Shown here: positions 23,731-32,961 of the stretch, one piece after another | How positions within the stretch are numbered: position 1 is the first letter of the stretch | Layout: each line of letters opens with the position of its first letter | Assembly (NCBI GenBank): GCA_029557535.1 | Contig: JAKQII010000372.1 | Span: 1 to 33,127 of the forward strand | Direction: 5' to 3' | Source of the DNA: Acidobacteriota bacterium | GTDB taxonomy: Bacteria > Acidobacteriota > Blastocatellia > Pyrinomonadales > Pyrinomonadaceae | Length of the DNA: 33,127 nt | Program-made: the position numbers and the translations under genes | The notes under the pieces: model-generated | Database searches by the model: none | Told to the model about the DNA's origin: nothing | The model's input: the letters and a program-made list of their open reading frames with translations, nothing else

Positions 23731-24046
23731 AGCTTTCAAGATTCGAATGTTCGGAACTCGGGGAACAGACGGGATCGACCCGCTATCTTAGACCTTCCAG
23801 ATCTTCTTTGCCGACCCGGCGATCGCATGTATTCGTTCCGCCCCACGATGTCACGTCCTTGGTTACGGATTCCACGAAAGATGCCGCGGGCCCTGAGTGC
23901 GGTCGCGGGACGATTCCTCGGCCGTTCAGGGTGTCCGCAAAGCAAAAATAAAAATTGAGAAAATCAAATTTTTACTAAAGACGCAAAGTACGCATTTTTG
24001 TAAGTATTACAAATCTGAAGATGAAATCATATTCTTGAGGTAAAAA
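23731..24046. other. Divergent intergenic region with a 7-3-7 inverted repeat
   Basis: No gene is seen. The left part is GC-rich and unremarkable. The right part is AT-rich and contains TTTGTAA-GTA-TTACAAA at 23997-24013, a perfect 7-3-7 inverted repeat 33 bases before the Fis-like ATG, suitable as an operator. GAGG at 24037-24040 is the ribosome-binding site. I could not identify a convincing -35/-10 pair. Confidence 0.55.
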
Positions 24047-24358
24047 ATGAATCTGAGTCGGGAACTGAACACAAGCAATTTCGAGCACAAACTATTGGAT
24101 CGCTCAAATACGCCGCGAATGAGCAGGTTAGAGCAATTATTGAGAAAACTGCAGGAAGAATTGGCGGCCGTCAACGACGCCGCAAAGGCAGAGTTCCGGG
24201 GTAATTATGATTTGCACCAACAGACACGGAATTTCGAGATCGAGATGATCCGGCACGCGCTCTATTTGACCAACAACAATCAGCAGCGGGCGGCGCAGAT
24301 GCTCGGGATCAAATATACGACGCTGAATGCAAAAGTGAAGCGATTCGGAATCCGTTAA
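24047..24358 (+). CDS. Small Fis-type helix-turn-helix protein
   Basis: The 103-residue product has an N-terminal helical, possibly coiled-coil part (about 25-45, SRLEQLLRKLQEELAAV) and a C-terminal HTH_8 (Fis/NtrC-type) motif at about 62-102, with QQRAAQMLGIKYTTLNAKVKRFGI. Standalone proteins with this motif bind and bend DNA or act as response-regulator-like adaptors. There is no receiver or ATPase domain. The start has GAGG six bases upstream. The next gene begins 36 bases later on the same strand, so the two are probably co-transcribed. A 7-3-7 inverted repeat upstream suggests regulation, possibly autoregulation. Confidence 0.8.
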   Translation: MNLSRELNTSNFEHKLLDRSNTPRMSRLEQLLRKLQEELAAVNDAAKAEFRGNYDLHQQTRNFEIEMIRHALYLTNNNQQRAAQMLGIKYTTLNAKVKRFGIR

Positions 24359-24394
24359 GGGCAGGGCGGTCTGCTTCCACGGAATGTGAAGAAC

Positions 24395-25540
24395 ATGGAA
24401 CTGCAAAATTATTATTACCATCGGCGGTTTCCGCTTCCGCTGAATCCAACCAAAACCAACGGTGAAAATCGGCCTGAAGCGAAACCCGCCAGAGTTGAGG
24501 CTTCTTCAACAGATAATGGTGAGGTGGATTTTCCGATTTTGGCGACCGCAACCGATTTGCGGGAGGCAGTCAAGTTTCTGAAACACAAACCGAACGGCGT
24601 ATCTGTGGCTGAGATTATGAACGCCGAACCGCGTCGCGTTTTTGATGCCCGCAAAATTGCCGCGTATGAATTTTGGGGTGTTTTCGAACGGTTTCAAGAG
24701 CGACTGCGGCTGACCGATCTCGGATGGGAGCTCGCGAAAAGCACGGAAACCGAGTGCGCCGTTAGCCGGCAAATCATTCGCTCGATTCCGGCATACTATA
24801 ACGCTGTAGCATGGATTCATCAGCAAAGACTATCCCTTGCAACATATCGCGACGTTTCTGAATTCTGGCGAAAGTCACTGGCCGGAATAAGGCTGAGTGA
24901 CTTTAACCAGGATAATATCGAAGCGGTGATTGTCAGCTTTTTCAGCCTTTGTCACGCTGCCGAGATCGGCACCGCAACGCTGGGCAAACGAGGACAGCCT
25001 GCACGATTGAACGTCAACCTCAAACAAGTCGACGTGCTTTTGAATTCAACGGTTGAAGCCCGGAATGTCGGAAGAGATTTACCGGAAACCGCTTGCGATT
25101 GCTTTGTGCCCCCGAACCCCGAGCCGGCATCTGTTGATCGAGTCTTCATCTCAGGCGGAAATCCAAACTCCGCGGTCGATAATCTATCTGCCGCGCTCGA
25201 GCTGGCGGACTTTGCAAACATAATCGACGCCCCTGATCCGCTGCCGCCCGGACTCCTGCCCGTCGCCCGAATACAGTCGATGAAGCAATGTCAGGCTGCG
25301 ATCTTTATTCTCGATGAGAAAGACTGCACCAAACGCGAGGGCCGATCGGTTTTGAGTTGCGGGCGCATCGCCGACATCAGCGTTGGTCAGGCTCTGTTTG
25401 GCGAACGGGTCGTAGTCTTATGGCAAAGCAGCGAATCACCGCCCGATTGCATTCAGCGGTCAGGCATAGACTGTTTTGTCAGCGAGGATCTGGATTGGGA
25501 AATCATCATGAAACTTGTTAAGCATTTGAAAGTGCGTTAA
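24395..25540 (+). CDS. Winged-helix protein with C-terminal TIR/nucleotide-binding-like domain
   Basis: The 381-residue product has no signal peptide or membrane segment. Residues about 50-215 look like tandem winged helices: one with a LRLTDLGWELA wing and another with FFSLCHAAEIGTATLGKRGQPARL. From about residue 245, VFISGGNPNSAV opens an alpha/beta domain with AIFILDEKDC and CGRIADISVGQALFGERVVVLW, resembling TIR-like or deoxyribosyltransferase-like nucleotide-binding folds. The position where such enzymes have a catalytic Glu reads Ser (ISVGQA), so activity is doubtful. The start could also be GTG at 24386. The Fis-type gene lies 36 bases upstream. A defence or stress-switch role is conceivable but not shown; the domain reading itself is tentative. 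Confidence 0.5.
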   Translation: MELQNYYYHRRFPLPLNPTKTNGENRPEAKPARVEASSTDNGEVDFPILATATDLREAVKFLKHKPNGVSVAEIMNAEPRRVFDARKIAAYEFWGVFERFQERLRLTDLGWELAKSTETECAVSRQIIRSIPAYYNAVAWIHQQRLSLATYRDVSEFWRKSLAGIRLSDFNQDNIEAVIVSFFSLCHAAEIGTATLGKRGQPARLNVNLKQVDVLLNSTVEARNVGRDLPETACDCFVPPNPEPASVDRVFISGGNPNSAVDNLSAALELADFANIIDAPDPLPPGLLPVARIQSMKQCQAAIFILDEKDCTKREGRSVLSCGRIADISVGQALFGERVVVLWQSSESPPDCIQRSGIDCFVSEDLDWEIIMKLVKHLKVR

Positions 25541-25911
25541 AACCTCTTAACCGGCGAGTTAGTCGGACGGATCAACCAGTTCATCGGACGAATCGATGTC
25601 TAAAATTGACCCGCCCTGAACAAAAGACGTCAGCAGAATGCTGCCGTCTTTTTTCGTTTGTTGAACAAAACTGTCAGAAAGATCGTCGTATCGGTGTTTT
25701 CACGATATCTTGGTACTTTTTCAATTATTTGGATTGAACAATACCGGCTTCGGCGACGTAGCAACTTTTGTCCTGTTTCCATAGGTCCGATTAATGAAAC
25801 TAGGGTTTAACCACGTGCAGACTTGTTCGTGGTTTATGGGAAAACAACCAGACCGCACTCGTTGCCATCATACTCCGTAATCCCAAGTTTCTTGCTGTAT
25901 TCGATTGTCTT
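25541..25911. other. Intergenic region before the CadC-type gene
   Basis: The only strong element is the terminator at 25622-25654. A hairpin AACCACG (25809-25815) with CGTGGTT (25828-25834) and a 12-base loop lies about 80 bases before the next ATG and may be part of its leader. No gene and no clear promoter were seen. Confidence 0.5.
25622..25654 (+). terminator. Strong Rho-independent terminator
   Basis: AAAAGACGTCAGCA (25622-25635) pairs with TGCTGCCGTCTTTT (25639-25652) with one mismatch around a GAA loop, and the T run continues to 25654. It closes the Fis/winged-helix pair. The A run on the left side makes it usable in both directions. Confidence 0.85.
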
Positions 25912-27663
25912 ATGAGTAACCGGATTTCGCGTTTTGAATTCGAGAACTATGCTCTGCTTCCCTCAGAACGCTTACTCATGCACAACGGACAGCCGGTTCC
26001 GCTAAAATCGAGAGCTTTTGATACTCTTTTGACCCTGATTCGGCATCGGGGGCAATTGTTATCGAAAGAAGAATTGATGGGCAAGATCTGGGGTGAGAGT
26101 TTTGTCGAAGAGGGAAACTTAACCCAGAATATCTTTGTCCTGCGTAAGATTTTCGGAGAAAAGCCTCACGACCATCGATTTATTGTTACAGTCTCCGGCC
26201 GGGGATATCAATTCGTCGCGAAAGTTCGGGAGATCGTGGACTCGTCCGATTCGACCCGACATTCTCACAACGGACACTCAAAAAACGGTTACGTCAGGTC
26301 GCTTGCCATCTTGCCGCTGAAGTCTTTGCCGGCGAGTGCCCCAGTCGACAATCCGCATCTTGGATTGGCAATCACGGATTCTCTGATCACCCAACTTAAC
26401 GCGAATCAAGTTGTTTCCGTCCGACCAACCGAGGCCGTTCTCAAATATGCGGAAACGGCGATGGATGTTGTGGCTATTGGCCGGGAACTCGGCGTTGACA
26501 GTATCTTGAGCGGAACAATTCAGACGTCGGGCGATAAAGTCCGCGCGAACTTTCAGCTGCACGAAGCGGGAACCGGCGAGACGTTGTGGGCGAGCAAGAT
26601 CGAAGCCCGGTCGGGCGATGTTTTTGAACTGCAGGACCAAATTTCAAAGCAGGCCGCAACTGAACTGACCGCGAGAATCAACAGTGGCCTGACAGATCGA
26701 AGTGCGCCAAAGAACCTTGAGACTTTTCAAACTTACGTCAAGTACCGTTTTTTTTGGGAGACGAGAACCGAAACGGGATTGAGGAAGAGTCTAAGTGGCG
26801 CGAAGGAAATTGTTGCTACTGACCCTAGTTTTCCTCTCGGTTACATCGGGCTCGCAGATTCCTACGTTCTGTTAGGCCATCATCTCTTTCTTTCCCCCGC
26901 TGAAATTCTTCCGGCTATCCGGCAAGCGGTTGATAGAGCTTTGGAACTTGATCCAAATTTGGCAGAGGCATATGCGACGAAGGCGGATTATTGTTTCATC
27001 ACCAGAGATTTTGCGCAGGCGGAACACTTTCACCGGATTTCTATCAAACTAAAACCGAATTATGCCTCCGAGCGGCATTGGTTCGGCTGGTTGTTGATGT
27101 CATTGGGAAGATTCGACGAATCGCTGGAGCAGATCGAATCGGCCCAAATGCTTGATACGGGATCGCTTTATCTGGCCGTCGTGCGCGGCGTTCCGTTCTT
27201 CTACAAACGGCAATTTGATCGTGCTATCAAACAGTTTCAGATGGTTCTTGATGTCGATCCGAACTTCAGCCGCGCCCGTTACTATCTCGGTACGACCTTG
27301 TTTCATTCCGGCGAACGGGAAAAGGGAATCGCCGAACTTGAAAAGGTTGTCGCGGCCGAGCCGATTCAGCAAACGATGGCGTTGCTTGGTTACTGCTACG
27401 GCGTCACCGGTCAGGAATCGAAGGCCCGGGAAATGCTTCGGAAGATCGACTTGATGGCGGGCGGACGGTATGTTTCGCCGTACATCCGGGCTTATATCCA
27501 CAATGGACTCGGCGAGACCGACGAGGCCTTAACTCAACTCGAAAAAGCGTTTGAGGAAGATGCGCTGTGGTTGGTTTGGCTGAATATTGATATGAATTTG
27601 GCGAATTTGCGCGACGATCCTCGATTCCAACGATTGATTCGAAAGTTGAATTTTCCCGTCTGA
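25912..27663 (+). CDS. CadC-like winged-helix regulator with TolB-like domain and TPRs
   Basis: The 583-residue product starts with an OmpR/CadC-type DNA-binding domain (about 1-105, with [23 protein letters not shown] and GRGYQFV). No transmembrane segment separates it from the middle domain (about 125-265, RSLAILPL...[18 protein letters not shown]...[12 protein letters not shown]), which resembles the FlgO/TolB-N-like fold. The C-terminal third holds at least seven TPR-like repeats ([37 protein letters not shown] and others). The family is common in Acidobacteria; it lacks CadC's membrane anchor, so it probably senses a cytosolic partner. There is no Shine-Dalgarno sequence before the ATG. 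It is convergent with the TPR protein gene. Confidence 0.85.
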   Translation: MSNRISRFEFENYALLPSERLLMHNGQPVPLKSRAFDTLLTLIRHRGQLLSKEELMGKIWGESFVEEGNLTQNIFVLRKIFGEKPHDHRFIVTVSGRGYQFVAKVREIVDSSDSTRHSHNGHSKNGYVRSLAILPLKSLPASAPVDNPHLGLAITDSLITQLNANQVVSVRPTEAVLKYAETAMDVVAIGRELGVDSILSGTIQTSGDKVRANFQLHEAGTGETLWASKIEARSGDVFELQDQISKQAATELTARINSGLTDRSAPKNLETFQTYVKYRFFWETRTETGLRKSLSGAKEIVATDPSFPLGYIGLADSYVLLGHHLFLSPAEILPAIRQAVDRALELDPNLAEAYATKADYCFITRDFAQAEHFHRISIKLKPNYASERHWFGWLLMSLGRFDESLEQIESAQMLDTGSLYLAVVRGVPFFYKRQFDRAIKQFQMVLDVDPNFSRARYYLGTTLFHSGEREKGIAELEKVVAAEPIQQTMALLGYCYGVTGQESKAREMLRKIDLMAGGRYVSPYIRAYIHNGLGETDEALTQLEKAFEEDALWLVWLNIDMNLANLRDDPRFQRLIRKLNFPV

Positions 27664-27667
27664 TCCT

Positions 27668-28687
27668 TCACCGAGTCTTCAATTGCTTGGCTTTGTCGCG
27701 AAATATTTTGATCAGCTTTTCAACCTGCTTTTTGTTTTCGGCGTCCGGTTTTGCCCGCAGATACAATTCAAGTTCGTCTGCGGCTTCCCCGTAGCGATTC
27801 AAGTCATGGTAATAAAGCAACGCCAGTTCCCAATGAACATCGGGAAATTTGTCCCTGCTCAGTTTCTTGGCTTTTTTCAGCGCGGTTTCGGCCTTTTCGA
27901 ATTCTCTGAGGCCCCGATAGATCTGCCCGAGGAATAGAAAGGTTATTGCAGAAGAGGGATTTAGTGCCGTAGCTTCCTCGACCGTGATCGCGGCTTCCGA
28001 TTTCTTGCCGAGTTTGAACTGCGAGATTCCCAAACCGGATGTCGCCGAAAAGCTCTTTGGATTGACTTCAAGCGCTTTCGTGAAGACGCCTTCCGCTTCG
28101 GTGAATCTGTCCGCGGCGATATATTCGTAACCAAGTTTTTCAAGTGCCAGTAAATAGGTGGGAAAAAGCCTGACTGCATTCTCAAGTTCGGCAATCGCAT
28201 CTTCTGGTCTATTGGCTTTTAGTTGCTTCAGCGCGTTTTCGTACGAAATTTCGGCGTCGCGTGGAACATCCTGCACGAAGATCACTTCGTTGATCGGCGG
28301 GTTTGGGTTCTCGTTTCGGCGCTCGACTTCCAAATTGAAATCGATCTGCAGAATTTCAGCACCCGAAACTGCTCCACTCGTGCGGCTGGTACGGTTGCCC
28401 TGTCCGATTTGAATTCGTTCCATAACCGGCTTGAAGTTCGTTCCGTCTACCCTGATCTTAACGAAAAATACTCCCGAGCGAAGTCCTTGGAAAAAATACA
28501 CTCCCGACGTCGATGTTTTCGTGGTTTTGATAAGGCGTTCGAATTCGTCGAGCAGTTCGACATCGATCTTGGCAACGGGTTTCCGGTTATTGTCCAGAAC
28601 GACGCCGTTGACCGAATTCTGTGCCCACACATTTTCCGCCGCCAGAACGCCGAGGAACATGAGAATCGGAAACACAATTCTCTTCAT
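27668..28687 (-). CDS. Exported TPR protein with carboxypeptidase-like regulatory domain
   Basis: The 339-residue product has a signal peptide (MKRIVFPILMFLGVLAAENVWAQ), then a carboxypeptidase-regulatory-like beta-sandwich (about 25-105, VNGVVLDNNRKPVAKIDVELL, GVYFFQGLRSGVFFVKI), and then TPR repeats (about 145-330, AEISYENALKQLKANRPEDAIAEL onward). Such proteins form scaffolds in the envelope. It follows the Oar receptor on the same strand after 131 bases that contain two hairpins. It ends four bases before the convergent CadC-type gene's stop. No Shine-Dalgarno sequence is visible. A shared N-terminal domain type with the Oar receptor makes a joint role plausible. Confidence 0.8.
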   Translation of the reverse strand: MKRIVFPILMFLGVLAAENVWAQNSVNGVVLDNNRKPVAKIDVELLDEFERLIKTTKTSTSGVYFFQGLRSGVFFVKIRVDGTNFKPVMERIQIGQGNRTSRTSGAVSGAEILQIDFNLEVERRNENPNPPINEVIFVQDVPRDAEISYENALKQLKANRPEDAIAELENAVRLFPTYLLALEKLGYEYIAADRFTEAEGVFTKALEVNPKSFSATSGLGISQFKLGKKSEAAITVEEATALNPSSAITFLFLGQIYRGLREFEKAETALKKAKKLSRDKFPDVHWELALLYYHDLNRYGEAADELELYLRAKPDAENKKQVEKLIKIFRDKAKQLKTR

Positions 28688-28703
28688 AAAAGGAAGTAAG
28701 AAA

Positions 28704-28786
28704 CCTGCTTCTCAACGAAGCAGGCTCTCAACTGTTTGAAAACCGTACCGGATGCCGGTAATGGACCACGACGGTTTCCAAACAGT
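28704..28786 (-). other. Nested hairpins between Oar receptor and TPR gene
   Basis: CCTGCTTC/GAAGCAGG (28704-28711 with 28717-28724) forms one 8-bp hairpin. ACTGTTTG (28731-28738) with CAAACAGT (28779-28786), then AAACCGT (28740-28746) with ACGGTTT (28771-28777), then ACCGG/CCGGT (28747-28751 with 28755-28759) form a larger nested structure. Neither is followed by a clean T run on the - strand. They could lower expression of the downstream gene or stabilise the receptor mRNA. Confidence 0.6.
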
Positions 28787-28818
28787 TTGATTAACTAGGT
28801 CTCGAGTCCATCAATCAA

Positions 28819-31800
28819 TCAGAAGATGAAGCGGAAACCGAAACGAACCGAACGCGGCAACTGAAAATCAGATGGCTGATTGTACCGGGCATCGGTCTTG
28901 AATGACGCACAACTGCTCGTGCCGCCTGTGCCGCACGTCGATAGACCGGCGTTTCCTCGTCGGTTCAATTCCTGAACCGTTGAAGACAATCCACCGTTGA
29001 AGATCTGACGGATGAATGCCGTCTCATCGGTTACGGTCGGGAAGAACTGTTGAATCGAGCCGGCAGACAAATCTCCCGAAAAGATCGTCGGGAATCGGTT
29101 CGTCACAGCGTTTTCGTTGAACAGGTTCAAAACGTCGACATCAAACGCCATGGTAAATCGCGCATCACGACCAAACTTGTACTTGTGGCTGATGGCAAAA
29201 TCCGTTTGGGTATAGGTATCGGTCCGACCGAGATCGCCGCGTCCGAACAAGAATGTGTTCGCCGAGTAAAAGCTGACCCTTGTTGAGATCGGAGTTCCGC
29301 TCTGGCCGAGGAAAAAGGCCTTGAATTCTGTCGTGTTGACCTTGCTCCCTCGCCAGTCGAAGTTGTACCCCGCATTAAGCTTGAAAACGTGCGGCCTGTC
29401 GGTCGCCAGTCGTCCGTTGTCGGGGGCACCGTCAGCGGTGAAGCCGAGAAATGGAATGTCAAAAAAGCGATTGACGTTCGGGCTGGATCGTCCGTTTTCG
29501 TCAGCGCTTGCCAAACCCGAGTAGTTGCCGAAAAGGCGACTGTACGTATAGCTCGCGTTGAAGAAGTAGTTCTTTGAAAAGCGTTTTGCCAATTTCACTT
29601 CAAGCCCGTCGTATACCCGCTCGGCCTTCGGAGTTGCCGGAACGCCGGGGAAAAACGGCTGCGCCGTGATCCCGAAGCCCGGATTGCCGATGAAGAAGAG
29701 TTCGTTTTGGTTTGCGTCGAAAACGCCGATGTCTTCGATCGCGCGGTCAACTTGCTTGTGCGTAAAACGAACCCCGAAGATAAATTCGTTTGAGAGTTGC
29801 TGCTCAAATCCGATATCGAGCGCGCTCTGGCGGGCGGCTTTCAAGTTCGGATCAATCCGGTTGTCGCTCGGATCGTTTGACGGAACACGCAAATCGACGT
29901 CCAGGACCTGATTCGCGAGAATGTAATCCCGGGTGTAAAACGTGTAATCAGGATTCGCGGCCCTGAGCGGGACGTAAATCCGTCTCAGCACATCGCCCCC
30001 GAACGATCCCCGCGGCAATTCATATTTGAAACGATCGTAGAACCAACCGTAGCCGCCGTAGAGTTTCGATTTTCCGTTGCCAAAAACGTCCAACGCAAAA
30101 CCGATGCGCGGCGCGGGCTTGTCGCCCCAACCGAAGACGATCGGGATTCCAGTGGCTGAAAACGAAGGTACATCTTCCTTCTCGATACGGAACCCGGGAT
30201 TAATGGTCAGGCGTCCCAGCGTCCAGCTATCCTGGACGTAAAGAGACTGACTCTTGCTCGAGGTATTTCCGTTGGTGCCGAAGTATTGAATATAGCCGTA
30301 ACCAATGTCGCCCGGCGCGCCGCCGACGCCACGTGAGGTCGAGCCGTAGAACAGTCGGATTTCACCCTGACCTCCGATCACCGAATAACCGTTGGAAACA
30401 TCATTGCTCAAACCATTCAACTGGTAGCCGAACTTCAAACTGTGGCGGCCAAAGCCGTTGAAAATAGTGTTCGCGTCGGCATCGAACGTCGTCCGTTTGG
30501 AAATGTCTTTATCGATCCCAAAAACGGTCGGTATATTGGAGAATCCGGCAACACACGTTCCTGCCGGAGTCGTTCCCGGAACAGTCGTGTTCCCATTGAT
30601 ACAGCGAACGCGGTCAATCGTCGGAATGCCATAGCTGCCGAGCTTTTCGTTCAGATAGCTTTGTCCGAAGCGACTGGAAATTATCCAGTTGTTGCTCGGA
30701 GTATAGGTCCCGGAAAAGTTGTATATCGAACTCGCCCGCCTTCCGCCCTGGGTGGCGATGAACTCGCTTCCGAAAATGGTTCCGTTGTTCGGCAACGACG
30801 TCGCAAGTCCCGTAAAATCAGGCAGGTCTCCGTGAACGCGCAACGGATTGTAGGTATAACTTCCCGATAAATTCAATTTATTGCCAATCTGTCCGTCGAG
30901 ACGCAAAAACCCATACTCCCGCCGCTCGTTTCGCCGGTAAGACTGGCTTTCAAGACCGCCCGGATAATCAACTTTTCGGGTTACATCGAACTGCTGAATG
31001 TTGTAGGTTCCGAAAAACCATAGTTTGTCCTTAAGAATCGGACCGCCAAGCGAAAACGACGGGAAGAAGAACGTGTATTCATCGCCCGGCGGATTGAAGT
31101 ATCGCAACGTATCTTTATCTTGATTTAGGATCTTGCGCTGAAAGGTATTCGCATTTTCGGTCGCGCTAAGCCCCGAATAATTCGGCGTAAAATTGTCTAT
31201 GAGAAGACTTCGCGGCTCTAACTTGCTGGTGTTGAACGATGTACCGAAATCGCCGTTGAACTGATTGCCGCCGCGTTTTGTAACCAGCGTGATCACGCCG
31301 CCCGTCGCGCCGCCATGTTCGGCTTCGAAGCCGCCCGACTTGATCTGGACCTCCTGAATAAGACCGAACGGCAAATCGTTGTTACTGTTCAATTGTCCGG
31401 TGCGAAAGTTGGTAACTTCCTGACCGTCTACAATAAAAGTGTTCTCGGCGCCGCTCGAGCCGTCGATCTGATAACCGGCGCTCTTCGTTTCTTTTCGAAC
31501 CGATGACGTGGACGCCAAAACGGAAGAAAAGTTCGTGCCCTTTGGCAGTTGATTGATCTTTTCGACACTTAGATTGTCCTGAACCCGGCTCGAAGTTGTG
31601 TCGATCACCGCAACATCGCCCGTGACATTGACCGTCGCACTTGTACCCGAAGGCTGCAATGTAAAATCAACCGGTGTTGCGATCCCAAGCACAATAGTTG
31701 CTTTGGTCGGCTCGCTGTCCGCAAAGTTGCCCGAACTCGCGGTCACCGTATATTCACCGGGCGGGACCGCAAGAATCCGGTAGAATCCTTCCTCGTTGGA

Positions 31801-31983
31801 AGTTGTCGTTCGATTAAAGGCATTTCCTTCAATCTTTACGGTTGCGCCGGGAATCCGCGCTCCCGCAGTGTCCTTTACGACACCCTCGATCGAACCGAAC
31901 CGTTCCTGGCCAAGGCTGAGACCAACCAAACCGAGAATCAACGCGGCAATCGAAATCAGAAACCTAAAATTTCGTAACATCAT
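28819..31983 (-). CDS. Oar-type TonB-dependent outer membrane receptor
   Basis: The 1054-residue product has a signal peptide, a carboxypeptidase-regulatory-like domain (about 27-115, SIEGVVKDTAGARIPGATVKI), a plug domain (about 130-240, with IDGSSGAENTFIVDGQEVTNFRTG, GGFEAEHGGATGGVITLVTKRGGN), and a large beta-barrel ending in the aromatic FGFRFIF. This is the Oar-like architecture that is expanded in Acidobacteria; it probably imports or binds a large substrate, or serves a surface role. The start at 31983 is set by GGAG at 31988-31991, four bases upstream (ATG at 31980 is an equal second choice); a longer frame to 31998 would contain this ribosome-binding site. Confidence 0.9.
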   Translation of the reverse strand: MMLRNFRFLISIAALILGLVGLSLGQERFGSIEGVVKDTAGARIPGATVKIEGNAFNRTTTSNEEGFYRILAVPPGEYTVTASSGNFADSEPTKATIVLGIATPVDFTLQPSGTSATVNVTGDVAVIDTTSSRVQDNLSVEKINQLPKGTNFSSVLASTSSVRKETKSAGYQIDGSSGAENTFIVDGQEVTNFRTGQLNSNNDLPFGLIQEVQIKSGGFEAEHGGATGGVITLVTKRGGNQFNGDFGTSFNTSKLEPRSLLIDNFTPNYSGLSATENANTFQRKILNQDKDTLRYFNPPGDEYTFFFPSFSLGGPILKDKLWFFGTYNIQQFDVTRKVDYPGGLESQSYRRNERREYGFLRLDGQIGNKLNLSGSYTYNPLRVHGDLPDFTGLATSLPNNGTIFGSEFIATQGGRRASSIYNFSGTYTPSNNWIISSRFGQSYLNEKLGSYGIPTIDRVRCINGNTTVPGTTPAGTCVAGFSNIPTVFGIDKDISKRTTFDADANTIFNGFGRHSLKFGYQLNGLSNDVSNGYSVIGGQGEIRLFYGSTSRGVGGAPGDIGYGYIQYFGTNGNTSSKSQSLYVQDSWTLGRLTINPGFRIEKEDVPSFSATGIPIVFGWGDKPAPRIGFALDVFGNGKSKLYGGYGWFYDRFKYELPRGSFGGDVLRRIYVPLRAANPDYTFYTRDYILANQVLDVDLRVPSNDPSDNRIDPNLKAARQSALDIGFEQQLSNEFIFGVRFTHKQVDRAIEDIGVFDANQNELFFIGNPGFGITAQPFFPGVPATPKAERVYDGLEVKLAKRFSKNYFFNASYTYSRLFGNYSGLASADENGRSSPNVNRFFDIPFLGFTADGAPDNGRLATDRPHVFKLNAGYNFDWRGSKVNTTEFKAFFLGQSGTPISTRVSFYSANTFLFGRGDLGRTDTYTQTDFAISHKYKFGRDARFTMAFDVDVLNLFNENAVTNRFPTIFSGDLSAGSIQQFFPTVTDETAFIRQIFNGGLSSTVQELNRRGNAGLSTCGTGGTSSCASFKTDARYNQPSDFQLPRSVRFGFRFIF

Positions 31984-32421
31984 ACTGCTCCTATTCAAAT
32001 GGATTTTGAATTGGTTGGATCAGCTTTTCCTTCCCGGTCAGGGTTTTCAAAGACTTGATGTCCAACCTATCCATCGTTCATGGAAGCAAGTTGACGACCG
32101 CTCGTGGCGGAGCATCGTCGATATAATCTAAGTGTATGTAAATGGGACAGTTAGGAGACGGGGCGTCCGAAAGAATGCTCCCGGCGAATCGTGAAACGAA
32201 GGAGCAGAACAAGATTAAATCTTATTTTATTTGATGTTCTGTTCTATTGAACCTCTAACCGTTGGTCTCGCTTGGGGAGTTGAGTGAAGTCTCGAGACAG
32301 GGATCGTGGCGAAAGTGTCCGATTTACCCGGCAATCTAGCGATTTACATTTCAGTTCACCGAGGAATCTTGCTGTCCGCCAAACTAAGACCGAAAAGGCC
32401 TTTGGCTAACGAACCAAGTCT
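31984..32421. other. Gene-free stretch between the DUF4112 and Oar genes
   Basis: No gene is seen. CAGAACA (32205-32211) pairs with TGTTCTG (32235-32241), and within it AAGAT-TAA-ATCTT forms a small stem. GTCTCGAGAC at 32289-32298 is a 10-bp palindrome. GCCAAA (32378-32383) with TTTGGC (32401-32406) lies near the DUF4112 stop and could be a weak terminator. No confident promoter for the receptor was found. Confidence 0.45.
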
Positions 32422-32961
32422 TTACCCCAAGACTCCCCAGATTCCCGACAGCAGATACGCGATGAGGTAAATACTGACCAGGATCGATCCGATCAGGAGC
32501 AGGATCAGGAATCCGATGATCCCGAAAACGAATGCGTAGTCGTGCCACGTTCCGACGTTGTGTCCGGTCGCGCGCTCGCGGATCAGATCCATGTTACGCT
32601 TGTTCGATTTCCAGAAAAAATCGAAGAAGTCGCCGACGAAAGGGATCGTGCCAACCAGATAATCGATGCCGATGTTTGTCGCCATGCGCAGCAAAGTGAT
32701 CTTCGGTACGCCGTAACGGACGCCGGCGAAAAGTATGTAGAACGAAAGCAGCGCGGTGATCGAGTCGCCGGCGTTCGGAATGAGTCCGATCAATGCGTCG
32801 AGGCCGAATCTCCAGCCGGTTCCCGGAACGCGGAAAAGCCCGTCCAGATAACGCGAAAGATTCTCGAGGCTTTCCTCGATCTCGACCTGTTTGCGCTCTT
32901 CGCGCGACATGATGAGCGTCTGGCGCCGCTCGACAAATTCAACGTTTTCAATAACTTCCAT
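32422..32961 (-). CDS. DUF4112 membrane protein
   Basis: The 179-residue product carries the DUF4112 signature: LDGLFRVPGTGWRFGLDALIGLIPNAGDSI at about 40-68 (key parts FRVPGTGWRFG and IPNAGD) and a second half-repeat VGTIPFVGDFFDFFWKSNKRN at about 105-125. Hydrophobic segments near 70-85 and two close together at the C-terminus (about 140-175) make it an integral membrane protein. The function of the family is unknown. GGAG seven bases before the ATG is a good ribosome-binding site and lies inside the end of the preceding gene, whose frame overlaps this start by 14 bases, so translation is probably coupled. Confidence 0.88.
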   Translation of the reverse strand: MEVIENVEFVERRQTLIMSREERKQVEIEESLENLSRYLDGLFRVPGTGWRFGLDALIGLIPNAGDSITALLSFYILFAGVRYGVPKITLLRMATNIGIDYLVGTIPFVGDFFDFFWKSNKRNMDLIRERATGHNVGTWHDYAFVFGIIGFLILLLIGSILVSIYLIAYLLSGIWGVLG

